Shown here in pieces: positions 51,401-58,364 of a DNA stretch of 64,000 bases; positions within the stretch are counted from its first letter, which is position 1, and each line of letters begins with the position of its first letter. The DNA is taken from contig JARUPZ010000035.1 in NCBI GenBank assembly GCA_031213475.1, positions 1,559,199 to 1,623,198 of the forward strand, written 5' to 3'. The translations under genes and the position numbers were made by a program. The notes beneath the pieces were generated by a model. The model saw only the letters and a list, made by a program, of their open reading frames with translations, made no database searches and was not told the origin of the DNA. The stretch is from Nereocystis luetkeana (Eukaryota; Sar; Phaeophyceae; Laminariales; Laminariaceae).

Positions 51401-51938
51401 GTACTCGTAGCATTTTCCGGCTGAAAAACGTTCATGACTGCCTCAAGTCCTTAACCTGAAGAACTACCCAGAGTCGTCGGAACAGCACCTGTGGTTTACC
51501 ATGTTAGCTGTACACGTAGGCCATCGGGACATATCACTTTTTGTGTTTTTCTCAAAATCGTATTTTCTGAGTGACTCATTGAAAGCGTAGCGCTCTTGAG
51601 GTCAGGTTCACCCCAGAAAACAGTAATGCACGCTACCGCAGCCCGCGTCGTCGGTCTCTTTTTATGTTTTCCTGTCGGTCGGTCGGTCGGTCGGCCGGTC
51701 TGTTTACTCTGTCGTGTCTGTCTTCCCGCTTGCTTTCCTATACCGCACCGGGGTGTATGTCATGTGTCCCTGGTCTATATCGTGATTATGCATGTCGCAT
51801 TGACCCTCGTCGATCGATGGATGAATGACCCCCCTCGTATTTTTCCGTCCCCGCGCGCTTCGTCCTACATTTCATAATCTTCAACCTTGAACTTAGAAAC
51901 CCGCACAGAAGAAACCCGAGGTTCACGCAGAGCTCTAG
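33239..51938 (+). CDS. Protein disulfide isomerase, two thioredoxin domains, ER retention HAEL
   Basis: Oxidoreductase of the ER lumen that forms and rearranges disulfides. Nine exons: 33239-33419, 40647-40735, 43104-43175, 44392-44478, 49157-49322, 49721-49793, 50465-50633, 51092-51169 and 51897-51938, with GT/AG and matching phases throughout; 318 aa. Signal peptide MKFFGLRSAAVLAAPLL to about residue 26 (ARA). First thioredoxin domain about 30-140 with WCGHC at 61-65 and cis-Pro in GFPSF. Pro-rich linker 145-163. Second domain about 167-279 with WCGHC at 197-201 and cis-Pro in GYPTL. A 14-residue Asp/Glu run (288-301), then a Lys-rich tail ending VHAEL. No b/b' domains, so it is shorter than classical PDI (about 500 aa) and has two catalytic domains only. 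Introns range from 398 bp to 7.2 kb. Confidence 0.95.
34170..34240. mobile_element. Stowaway-like MITE, short copy
   Basis: GCCACTCTGGGCGGAAATAT GAGGACCG and CGGTCCTTATATTTTCG form inverted arms around about 20 nt. Confidence 0.55.
34536..34648 (-). mobile_element. MITE-1 copy, reverse orientation
   Basis: TA, TTACGGGGGGCCATAGTTAA ... TTAACTATGGCCCCCCGTAA, TA. The interior is reversed (CAAATATTGTTAGTAAAAA first). Confidence 0.92.
35330..35930. repeat. Degenerate array based on CTACGGTGCGGTTCGGTGCG
   Basis: About ten units of 40-48 bp to 35730 (CCTACGGTGCGGTTCGGTGC then GGTTTTCAAAAATCGGAAAT), followed by looser CTACGGTGCACCGTAT and ACCGCGGTTTCGTACGG blocks that are partly palindromic. Open frames through it (SYGAVRF, RCGSVRF) are repeat artefacts. 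Confidence 0.9.
35960..36135. repeat. GCAAGCAAGCGCTGCTGC-type tandem repeat
   Basis: Imperfect 15-18 bp units around GCTGCTGCAAGCAAG. CTGT and CTG microsatellites follow at 36288-36303 and 36340-36368. Confidence 0.88.
36508..36558 (+). mobile_element. SINE fragment carrying a TTAATA insertion
   Basis: CGTAGCGGGAAGGGGGTAGA AGAGCCTGCTA then TTAATA then TGTGACCCCG. The family reads GCCTGCTATGTGACC, so six bases ending in TA were added at a TA. Confidence 0.85.
37015..37315. repeat. Second GGTGCGGTTCGGTGCGG array
   Basis: Same unit as 35330-35730, about seven copies, ending in an inverted stretch AATCGCACCGAACCGATAGG AAAAACCGCACCG that can pair with the array. Confidence 0.9.
37474..37582 (+). 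mobile_element. MITE-1 copy
   Basis: CGGGGGACCATATCTAATAG ... CCTATTTACTATGGTCCCCC GTAA. TATTAATA adjoins the right end. Confidence 0.88.
37784..37893 (+). mobile_element. MITE-1 copy
   Basis: TTACGGGGGACCATAGTTAA ... TTAACTATGGCCCCACGTAA with flanking TA. Confidence 0.9.
38609..39457. mobile_element. Element P, copy of about 850 bp
   Basis: GACCTATGCCAATGGAAACG ... CCCATTGGCATAGGTC. The interior shares GGCGGCGTCCTACGGTATCC, GATCGATGTCTGTCGAGGAC and ACAACATCGGCC with the other copies. No intact frame is shared between copies, so it is probably non-autonomous. Confidence 0.78.
39517..40453. mobile_element. Element P, inverted copy with a MITE-1 inserted
   Basis: GACCTATGCCAATGGAAACG ... CGTTTCCATTGGCATAGGTC. 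It contains the same interior blocks in the opposite order to 38609-39457, interrupted by MITE-1 at 39826-39936. Confidence 0.78.
39826..39936 (+). mobile_element. MITE-1 copy nested in element P
   Basis: TTACGGGGGAACATCTTAAA ... ACTTTGGTCCCCCGTAA, flanked by TA. Confidence 0.88.
40647..40735 (+). CDS. PDI exon 2
   Basis: Acceptor TGTCAG. Completes W, then CGHCKKLAPALSEAATKI and KLVFAK; donor GTGAGC, phase 0. Confidence 0.95.
40850..41045. repeat. GGGTC-rich inverted array
   Basis: GGGTCGGGTCGGGTC and TCTGGAGGTTTTCAAACTCT CGCGGG units repeat about four times, then CCCGACCCGACCTGACCCGC in the opposite sense, so the array can fold back. Confidence 0.85.
41133..41246 (+). mobile_element. MITE-1 copy with a CCTGGTA insertion
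   Basis: GGGGGACCATAGTAAATAGG ... GGCCCCCCGTAA. Where other copies read GGTCCTATTTACT this reads GGTCCTACCTGGTATTTACT: seven bases added at TA. Confidence 0.9.
41436..41534. mobile_element. MITE-2 copy
   Basis: TTAACCCATTTAGTACCGCA ... GGACTGCGGTCCTAGGAGGG with CCGTTTCGGGGACAAAC inside the left arm. Confidence 0.87.
42250..42556 (+). mobile_element. R2-family copy with C tail
   Basis: CACGGCGCTTCGCGCTTGGT, GCCTGGTCGGTGAGAAGCC and ACTACGGCCATGCATGACAT. It carries small insertions against the other copies, for example TCGTATATATAAATACGAC versus TCATACGAC. Confidence 0.65.
42585..42955 (+). mobile_element. LINE 3' fragment
   Basis: Frame at 42596 reads CPCGKAIESRTHIVGECEIY, a CxC...H...C zinc-knuckle-like end, then DRWWPQAAKQEGDKIS. 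The reading frame then shifts before the usual terminal segment. Ends GCAACAAATGAGTAC. Confidence 0.82.
42960..43025 (+). mobile_element. R2-family fragment
   Basis: CGTAGGGATGCGAGGGTCTA and GCGACTACGGTCATGCATGG directly follow the LINE end. Confidence 0.55.
43104..43175 (+). CDS. PDI exon 3
   Basis: 24 codons: MDCTEEDNKAFKDKMGIKGF, then PSFR (cis-Pro loop). Acceptor GATAATAG, donor GTGAGT. Confidence 0.93.
43197..43390. mobile_element. Stowaway-like element with internal tandem repeats
   Basis: Ends TA-CCACTCTGTCCCTAAATAT and ATATGTAGGGACTGAGTGG-TA are inverted and bounded by TA. The interior is four or five units of AAACGGTCCCTATACTAATA TTCAATGA. The CTGTCCCTAAATATA terminus resembles plant Stowaway MITEs, which mariner-like transposases mobilise. 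Confidence 0.75.
43888..43998 (-). mobile_element. MITE-1 copy, reverse orientation
   Basis: TTACGGGGGACCATAGTTAA ... TTAACTATGGTCCCCCGTAA with TA on both sides; near-perfect ends. Confidence 0.93.
44392..44478 (+). CDS. PDI exon 4
   Basis: 29 codons: MFEGSIESAKEHKPPRVMPQ to YFKAIK, the end of thioredoxin domain 1. Acceptor AATCTACAG, donor GTGAGG. Confidence 0.92.
44833..45069 (+). mobile_element. MITE-1 with its right half triplicated
   Basis: Complete element to CCCCCGT, then the block CTATATATTTAACCATTTTT to ATGGTCCCCCGT repeats twice more. The last unit has CCAGGTA added (CCTACCAGGTATATATTT versus CCTATATATTT). Confidence 0.92.
45338..45443 (+). mobile_element. Poly(C) run and LINE 3' tail
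   Basis: About 22 C at 45339-45360, then GTGCTCCGTCTCGAAAGGGA, TGCGTGGTCAATGGTCAAAT and AACAAATGAGTACG, followed by a second C run. Confidence 0.85.
45462..46485 (+). mobile_element. LINE, 5'-truncated copy (RT C-terminal region)
   Basis: Encodes in pieces KLLETVQMTAATKILRCSST, LRAELGMHPLKTNRNMRKLT, RFRVGDLDLPERRKR and CPCGKAP...IIGECEIYKE. Interrupted by stops (for example TGA near 45511) and frame changes. 3' end AAATGAGTACGCCCCCC. Confidence 0.88.
46531..46750 (-). mobile_element. MITE-1 inserted into another MITE-1
   Basis: The outer copy (ACGACCATAGTAAATAGGAC ... TATTATGGTCCCCCGTGATA, reverse orientation) is split within AATATTGGTA|TAGTAAAA by a complete inner copy, TTACGGGGGACC...GTCCCCCGTAA. 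The TA at the break is on both sides, which fixes a TA target duplication and the element ends. The outer right part also carries a CCAGGTA insertion at 46721. Confidence 0.92.
46800..49125 (+). mobile_element. LINE with reverse transcriptase domain, decayed, poly(C) tail
   Basis: Non-LTR retrotransposon. In order: VVLYTWLWKNECSPT (47050), LFKKGDK and GITLSSTVVGNTFCEILKDR (47150-47270), IQKAYD (47430), SRGVAQGCTLSSTLFKT (47590), GLMFADGFVGISE (47720), then the C-terminal RT region (48050-48290), LHGPTDF and MCPCGK near 48710. At least five frame changes or stops interrupt it. The first catalytic Asp (usual F-x-D before IQKAYD) reads Gly, and FADD reads FADG. Ends AAATGAGTGCG and C run. Confidence 0.9.
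47122..48340 (+). pseudogene. Reverse transcriptase, inactive
   Basis: Coding core of the LINE above. FADG at 47722-47733 (GGC for the expected GAC/GAT) and LGIQKAYD near 47420 (GGT for GAT) both replace catalytic Asp by Gly through a single A-to-G change. A one-base frame slip follows KAYD. It cannot encode an active enzyme. Confidence 0.85.
49157..49322 (+). CDS. PDI exon 5
   Basis: Pro-rich linker VEPPPPPPAPKRPPSPP, then domain 2 up to VVEFYAPWC plus G. Acceptor GGATAG, donor GTGAGT. Confidence 0.93.
49721..49793 (+). CDS. PDI exon 6
   Basis: Acceptor TTTTCAG. Completes G of WCGHC, then HCKKLFPEYTKASIELKGHD and PAI; donor GTGAGT, phase 2. Confidence 0.94.
50247..50400 (+). mobile_element. 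LINE tail and R2 tail in PDI intron 6, with poly(C)
   Basis: GGTGCTCCGTCTCGAAAGGC to AGCAAGAAGCGAG plus C run (50247-50310), then GGTCTATGGTCATACGACTA CGGCCATGCATGAAAATGAG plus about 20 C (50327-50396). Upstream, 49950-50180 has a GGGGGCGGTCAGTCAAGG(C/T) motif repeated. Confidence 0.75.
50465..50633 (+). CDS. PDI exon 7
   Basis: LGKIDLNEDENKSVGSKFGV then RGYPTLKIFRNG and FLRAERTK, the C-terminal half of domain 2. Acceptor GTGATAG, donor GTATAA. Confidence 0.94.
51092..51169 (+). CDS. PDI exon 8 (acidic segment)
   Basis: SPEELASG, then 14 acidic residues in a row, then PAAA. Acceptor ATTGCTCAG, donor GTGAGA. Acidic tails of PDIs are thought to bind Ca2+ with low affinity. Confidence 0.92.
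51897..51938 (+). CDS. PDI exon 9 (ER retention tail)
   Basis: Acceptor GAACTTAG, then KPAQKKPEVHAEL and TAG (51936-51938). HAEL is a variant of the KDEL/HDEL retention signal. Confidence 0.9.
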   Translation, partial: KPAQKKPEVHAEL

Positions 51939-53289
51939 AAGACCGGACGAAAACGAGGAGTTCTCTGCAGGGGGGAGGCGCTTCTACCGTGGCAGGCTCT
52001 CGAGTTTGAGCCCGCTGTTTCTAGGCTGGAAGAATACTCTTGCTGTAGGAACGGACGGCTTAAGACAGCTCTTGTGCACTGGTGGGGGGGGGGAGGGGAG
52101 GGGAGGGGAGGGGGGGGGGGAGAAGTTTAATTGAACCCTTCTTTCGATAGTATCGGCTCTTTTGTGTCATGCGCGAAACAAATATGGGGGTTAGGCGCTT
52201 CCCCTGCTCGATGTTGTCACCTCCTCCCGACCTGAACAGACGCCTTTTTTTTTACACTACAACAATCGTATCGTGGATCAGCGAAAAATTGTCATTTTTC
52301 GGATGGCGTTGTGTAACTGTTGTAAGGTGAATCGTACCCATTTTTGTTGTGGACGGTTTTGTCTGTAAGAGTGCTATGGCGCAACGAGGGAGGGGGGGGC
52401 GGGGGGGGCGGTCCCGACCTTGAAATCACGCTCGTGACGTTGGAAGCGGCACCGGAGATGTGTGCGTGTACCATATTAACGTGCTTTCACCAGTGGAGTT
52501 TTGGGCTTGTGCACCGAGAGGGGGTTGGCAGGCTGAGGTGAAGGGCATGAACCGAGTTCTCTGCCGAAATTAGAAGCGGTGTGGGTGATGAGCTTTGTAG
52601 ATGCGGCCGTCCGCGCACCGACAAACGCCTTGATTATTAGTAGCTGCGCGCTAAAGGCGCGTTGTGTTTAGCGCGATCACAGGCCGTGCGTAGCCAGCTG
52701 CATGGGTTTTATTTACGCTCGTCTGTTTGCTGCCCACGAATACACAGCGAATCTCCACTGCGGTGTATTCTACACTCCATGCGTCTCTTATTTTTTTTTA
52801 TTCGAAGCGTATCATGTATTACTTCCGTTTGATATTTCGGTGCAAGCGGTTTTTCGTTTTTTTCTTCCGAGGATGGTTGGACGCGCGAAATGTGATTCGC
52901 TGCTGCGCTGCTATCCTATGATACATCCCAGCGTTGGGGTGCGGATTACGCGGTCGATGTATCGCGGTTTTCGTGGTTTGTCCCAGCAAAGGTTTTGTAC
53001 TTGTAGCGGCGCTCTGAAGGCCAAGAAATGGCGGTTTCAACATAAAGTGCGGCGCAATCAACTGAGTGAGGGAAAACCCATACATACCTAGCATGATACA
53101 GTGCAACCATGCTATATGCGATTCTGGATATCATACGCATATCAACGCAAATAACGGCGCAGTCAATGAATTGAGAGCGAACAGCTTGAAGATCTGAGTT
53201 CCATTATCTCAATCGGTCGTGTGTACTCACAGCTGACGTATTTAAGCTTTTTGTCTGCACTAAATCGCCCCAAGAAACTTGACTCTTTT

Positions 53290-53565
53290 TTTACCCGTTG
53301 TCCCGTTTTGGGGACAAACTGCATAGAATGCGAGTGGTGTGTCCCCAAAACGAGACTGCAGTACTTTTAACCCTTCTAGGGCTGCAGTCTCGTTTTGGGG
53401 ACAATTGGGGACAACTCACTTGGAATTTGACTGGTTTGTCCCCACAACGGGACTGGAGTCCTAAAAGGGAAAACACGCATCGGGGGAAGAAAGGGCGTGT
53501 CCCCACAACGGGACTGGAGTCCTTAAAGGGAAAACATGCATCGGGGGAAGAAAGGGCTTCTGGCG
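53290..53565. mobile_element. Two MITE-2 copies and a 58-bp partial duplication
   Basis: 53294-53372 and 53368-53469 are adjacent hairpins with GTCCCGTTTTGGGGACAAAC-type arms. The segment GTGTCCCCACAACGGGACTG GAGTCC through GGGGGAAGAAAGGGC is then duplicated (about 53443-53500 and 53501-53560). Confidence 0.85.
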
Positions 53566-53660
53566 ATAACAATGAAAGGCACTAACCGTAGTAGGGAGGG
53601 AGAAGAGCTTAATATTATTAATAATATCAATGTGCCCCCCCCCCCCCCGGATCTGAGCTA
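53560..53660 (+). mobile_element. SINE remnant
   Basis: GGCGATAACAATGAAAGGCA, then CCGTAGTAGGGAGGGAGAAG AGC, then a long AT/poly(C) interruption, then GGATCTGAGCTAC. It carries TTATTAATAATA inside. Confidence 0.55.
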
Positions 53661-53666
53661 CACCAT

Positions 53667-53777
53667 TATTACGGGGGACCATAGTAAATAGGACCTACGG
53701 AACACACAAAAACCAATATATTTCCCCATTTTCCCCCACAATATATGGTCCTATTTACTATGGTCCCCCGTAATAGT
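53667..53777 (+). mobile_element. MITE-1 copy
   Basis: TTACGGGGGACCATAGTAAA ... TTTACTATGGTCCCCCGTAA flanked by TA. Confidence 0.93.
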
Positions 53778-54159
53778 ACTGGGGGGAAGAGAAAAACGGG
53801 GACGAAGACAAAATGAGTGGGATGGAAGGGGGATACAAACTGACCTCTTAACTTGACTCACTATAGATTTGCAAGACTGGGCGGGGGACGCCACTCGTAT
53901 ATGGCTTCAACGGTTCGTCCGGCTACGGGCAGGGGTAGCTGAGACGTACGGCAGTACAAGGCGAGTTTTTTGCGCCAAGCCCCAACCCCCCTCCCACCAT
54001 ATTATGCCGTGCGTGCCGAACGGCGGGAGTTCGCTGAAATGCTGTTTCGGGATAAAAAAGTAACCGCCCGCCTTGGATGATACGAGTACTACGGCAGTAG
54101 TGCCTGCCTCTCTAGAGTGCCGGCATATATGTGCCAGCCAGCAGTAGTGTCGGCACTAC

Positions 54160-54278
54160 TATTACGGGGGACCATAGTTGATAGGACCTACTATATATGG
54201 TCTACACCAAAACCTGTATTTTTACCTTTTTTTACTCACAGTATTTGGTCCTATTTACTGTGGTCCCCCGCAATATGT
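54160..54278 (+). mobile_element. MITE-1 copy with a CTATATA insertion
   Basis: TTACGGGGGACCATAGTTGA ... TTTACTGTGGTCCCCCGCAA. GGACCTACTATATATGGT replaces family GGACCTATGGT: seven bases ending in TA added at TA. Confidence 0.88.
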
Positions 54279-54389
54279 ATAGCGGCAACCGGCACTATAC
54301 TCCTTCGTTCACCGCCACGCTGGTTAGTCCCGGCTGTGCCAAGCGGTTTCATAGGCGGTGTCGTAGCGGGCAACCGGCACAGAAGAGGG

Positions 54390-54540
54390 GACCACCACAC
54401 TACACTACTACTGCTGTATCTCGTGTCGGCTACAGGAACAGTTAATCACGTGTGGCTGCACCAGAGGGGACCACACTACACTACTACTGCTGTATCTCGT
54501 GTCGGCTACAGAAACAGTTAATCACGTGTGGCTGCACCCG
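54390..54540. repeat. Tandem duplication of about 75 bp
   Basis: GGGGACCACACTACACTACT through GTTAATCACGTGTGGCTGCA CC occurs twice with two or three differences; each copy holds TACTGCTGTA. Confidence 0.9.
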
Positions 54541-54736
54541 GAGAGGCTTCTTGGTTTGACAGGTTTCTGGCGTATATCATGGTCCAGACAACAGATGGAT
54601 GGGCATAACAATGCGTCCGGCGCTGTCAAATATACATAGCTCCATTCGCTGGGCTTGCCCCGACTCAAAACGAGTTTGCCTGAGAAACTGACAAAAGTGT
54701 GCGTGCAGCGTGAGCGTCAACGTTGATCGATCACTC

Positions 54737-54954
54737 ATGAACGTTCCCTTAAGGAAGAAGACCAAGGTAAGCAACCTTTTTTTATATATATTTTCTTTGT
54801 TCGCTGATAATTTCAGCTCGCGGGCTGGTGCCTTTCGCAAAAGCTCCTTATCTCACTTACAGCATGTACGCTTATTAATGGCGCGTCAATTGTCCTGTAC
54901 TCTCATTTGCGCATCTGTACGTACGGCATGCAAAAAAAAGGAAACACAGAATAA
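54737..54954 (+). CDS. Candidate two-exon gene, 55-aa membrane peptide
   Basis: ATG at 54737 gives MNVPLRKKTK, then GTAAGC. A 50-bp T-rich intron ends CTGATAATTTCAG (54816) and the frame continues LAGWCLSQKLLISLTACTLI to a TAA at 54952. A basic N-terminus precedes one possible membrane segment. The splice signals are textbook, but the intron is far shorter than any other here (398 bp or more) and no homologue is recognised. Could be chance. Confidence 0.25.
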
Positions 54955-54959
54955 CGTCG

Positions 54960-56190
54960 GTCGCGAGTCGACAGTCAATTAACCCATCGGTGTATATACT
55001 GCCTGTGGTCTTGAAACAAAACAAATAACAGGTACCTCTTACGGACTGTCCGTGGTACATGACGGATTATATGTACGAGTATACGTACACTAGTAGTATG
55101 TACCATTGAGTCTTCCCTTGCTGTGTTCTACTGCTGTGTATGTAGCTCTTCTACGTCAACGAGCGGCGGCAGCTAGCTGCTCCAGCAACAATATGGCACG
55201 TGCTATGCACGATTATACCTACAGTACCATTAGTTGTTATCCTGCTGTGGCATGCTCTCTAGCTCTTCTCCGTTCACGAGCGGCGGCAGCTGCATCCAAC
55301 AACAGCCAACACCCGTGAGCTACTATTATACTACTAAAGGGTTGACCTAAAATGGCGGTAGTTACTAGTAGCTGCACCGACAACAGCAAGAACAACAGCT
55401 TCCGACAGCTAACGTCAAGGCATTAGACTAGGTCCCTGAGCTGCTACTTACTACAACTAACTGGTCAAAGGTTCAACCAATATCCCACCCAGAGGACAGG
55501 GTAAGGTATAAGGCTACCGCACTACTGCACAGGCATGGCTTCCGTACAACCCTCTTCTTCCCCCCCCTTGACAAAATAGTTCGCTGATCATTCTGTAGCT
55601 GGGTGCATAGTCTGACAATGAGTACCACCACCCCCAATTGGGAAACTCGTACGTACCCACCCACCCACCCGCCACCGTCATACATACAAATATTCCGCCT
55701 TTTTTTTCTGTTCCCTCCGCTTCTTTCTTTTCTTTTCTGTTTTTTGTTGTTGTTGTTATTTTCGCTTTCCTGAAAGAAAAAACAAGAGACGATGTTGATG
55801 CCCCCCACTAATTCATCTGTTTTTTTTTTTCTTCTCATTTTTGGCTTTCGGAAGAAACAAGACACACACCACGCAACAACGAACGAACGAACAAACGAAC
55901 GGCGATTCGCAAATCGAAAATACCCACCCCCCGTAAAAAAAGTACCGGCGTACGTCGAGGGTAAAAAAACACGTAAAAACGACAAGTACAACGAAGACAA
56001 CCAACCAACCAACCAACCAACCAACAAGCCCCCCCATCGCGACCACCACCACCAGGCATCGTGATCCCTTTGACGGACATCGTAACTTCGTAAAACCTAC
56101 CAGGTATAGACTAATGCATGGGGTCGGTCGTGCAAGAGCAGTATAGAACCTCGAAATACATGATATAACATGAATACCCCTCCCCCCCCC
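54960..56190. other. No gene recognised
   Basis: Partly AT-rich, with CCAACCAACC (56000-56025) and a loose duplication of AGCTCTTCT(A/C)CGT(C/T)(A/C)ACGAG (55146 and 55261). TACCAGGTA at 56098. Confidence 0.6.
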
Positions 56191-56199
56191 CACCCCCTC

Positions 56200-56360
56200 C
56201 TCTCCGTCTCGAAAGGGAAGCATCGCCAAAGGCTAAATGACAAAAGGCAAGCAGCGGATGACTACTCCCCCCCACCCTCCGTCTCGAAAGGGAGGCGAGG
56301 TCAATATGATCAAATGACTTGAGGAAAAGCAAAAAATAAGTACCTCCCCCCCCCCCTACC
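56200..56360 (+). mobile_element. Two LINE 3' tails in tandem with C runs
   Basis: CTCCGTCTCGAAAGGGAAGC to GCAGCGGATGACTACT plus C run, then CTCCGTCTCGAAAGGGAGGC to AAAAAATAAGTACCT plus C run. Each is only the last 70 bp of the element. Confidence 0.8.
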
Positions 56361-56504
56361 CTGCCACAAGTCGGCGCATTCATTATATTTTTACCTCAGG
56401 TTTGCCCACGAGCCGGCATATATATGCATGCATGCAAAGAAACGCGTCTTTCCGCAACCGACACCCTCATCATCAATCAACATTCCGCTTTACAAATATG
56501 TATA

Positions 56505-56532
56505 CATATATATATATATATATATATATGTA
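56505..56532. repeat. AT microsatellite
   Basis: About 12 TA units; TATGTATTTTATATATGTAT follows. Confidence 0.95.
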
Positions 56533-57109
56533 TTTTATATATGTATTAAAACTGAAGCATGACAACGACAAAAGAGGCCAATCGACAGCAAGCACCCGAG
56601 GGTTGTCAGAGGTACACCAGAACCGTACTTGACCACATCCCGGTTAAAAAACAAAACCGGTTATAACCGTTTATCACGATGGATCTCTAACAAGGGTAGC
56701 TACCTATTGTTGCATAACATCCAGATCCGCGCGTCGAGCTCGGAGCAACGGCGGAAGCTACGGATAGCCAGGAAATTTGGCTCGAGACATCTACAGACAG
56801 GCAGGCAACTAGACTACTGCTGTAGACCAAAGCTCGTAGATACGTCAGGCATCGTAAACTTGGCAAGAGAGAGATGTGGGCATCGATAGTAGATAGACAA
56901 CCATCGAGGATAGACGCAAGGCCTTAACCCTCAACCACGCATCACCACCACAACAACAAAATTTGAAACAAATCCGACCTCTCCCCTTGCCCCCCCCGCT
57001 CCCGCCATACCCGGCGCTACTTTCGATCTACTCGGCTTCTGTTCAAATAACCAACCGCGGAATCGTCATGCTGCAATCTCAGAATCAACAACACCACCTA
57101 ACCTCAACT

Positions 57110-57207
57110 CTTTTATCGTAGAACCGCAGTCCCGTTCGTGGGGAGAAACCAATCAAATTCCAAGTAGTTTGTCCCCAAAACGGGGCCGCGGTCCTGTAAG
57201 GGTTAAG
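57110..57207. mobile_element. MITE-2 copy
   Basis: AGAACCGCAGTCCCGTTCGT ... GTCCCCAAAACGGGGCCGCG GTCCTGTAAGGGTTAA. Confidence 0.87.
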
Positions 57208-57534
57208 TCTCTACCAATCCACCGGAGGATTAAAAAAACAAAAAACAACAACAGCACCGCCCCGAATTCCGTGGAGTGTGTCCGAACTAATTTAGCTGTG
57301 ACTTATACCTCTCTTCTATGTTGTTGTTGCTAAAGAGTCACGGAGTTAGAAGAAAAAAGAAAAAAGCCAGGTCCGTCTTTTGTATTGGTACGCTTCTACG
57401 TTTTGCCACTGCCCCCCAACCCCCCCCCCCCCCCCCTCTTCCGAACAGGTGTACGAAGGAGAAGAGTTTTTTTTTTTTTTGCCTTTTGAAAACAGCTTTC
57501 TTCTCCTCTCTTGTATATTTTTAATATCGCCATC

Positions 57535-57660
57535 GTGATGACCATGACATCATCATCATCGTCATCATCATCATCATCATCATCACGGTGATCATCAACA
57601 ATCGCGCCATCGATGATGATGATGATTATCATCACAGTCATCAACACAATCACATGGCCA
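57535..57660. repeat. CAT/ATG microsatellite
   Basis: CATCATCATC runs on both sides of GGTGATCATCAACAATCGCG, giving Asp-rich readings on the minus strand that are not genes. Confidence 0.93.
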
Positions 57661-57782
57661 TCACATGATCATCATCGTCGCTCCGACTGCCCCCATCGCC
57701 CCCACCGCCGCTGAAAAGACGGACCGGAACCGATCACCGGCCGTTTTCCGCCGGGAAAATGAAACAAACATCACACCGGCGC

Positions 57783-58083
57783 TTAACCCCTTTAGAACCG
57801 CAGTCCCGTTTTGGGGACATTCCACTCTAATTTCAAGTACCGTGTCCCCAAATCGGGACTTCGGTTCTAAAGGGGTTAACGCTTCAGAATATAGCCACGT
57901 ATGTATGCTCATATACTATTGATGAGTATATATACTAACTAAGACAAGCAGACGGGAGTACAGACTCGCCCCGATATTTTTTTCAACCCGTTTAGTACTG
58001 CACTGCGCATACACCTAAATTGGACTCTAATTCCAAGTGTTTTGTCCTCAAAGCGGGAGGGAGTGCAGTCCTAAAGGCGGGTC
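57783..58083. mobile_element. Two MITE-2 copies
   Basis: 57783-57880 is nearly perfect (TTAACCCCTTTAGAACCGCA GTCCCG ... TTCGGTTCTAAAGGGGTTAA). 57985-58083 is degraded but keeps AACCCGTTTAGTACTGCA and TGCAGTCCTAAAGGCGGG. Confidence 0.85.
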
Positions 58084-58364
58084 AGACCACTCTGGCCGGG
58101 CACAGAGTCCACGTTTGATATTCATATCGGAGTCCAAACGGGTACGCACTATGTTCTTCTTCTTCTGTCTTTCCTCGTTTGGACCCTGGAGAAGTGGTTT
58201 TAATAAACGCCTCTTACTTCGAACGCCACCGAACACAAACAAAATCAAATCACCTGATCCTTCCGGCACGCCACGGGATTAGAAACAACACCAAACACCC
58301 CCTTCGGACACGCCACGGAATGTCGGAATAGGAAGCCGCCAAATAGAAGAATCGCAGCAATCTG

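Larger units (their letters stand above)
51939..54736. other. Downstream of PDI: 3' UTR and repeats, no gene recognised
   Basis: The PDI 3' UTR starts at 51939; no clear polyadenylation signal stands out. G-rich blocks at 52083-52120 and 52390-52410. A 129-codon frame at 52702-53091 (plus) has no recognisable domain and I do not support it. Confidence 0.6.

Noticed and set aside
52702-53091. 129-codon plus-strand frame downstream of PDI
   Set aside because: No domain, poor start context, aromatic-rich composition of AT-biased noncoding DNA, and no splice partner found.
57396-57653. Asp-rich minus-strand frame
   Set aside because: Product of a CAT microsatellite.
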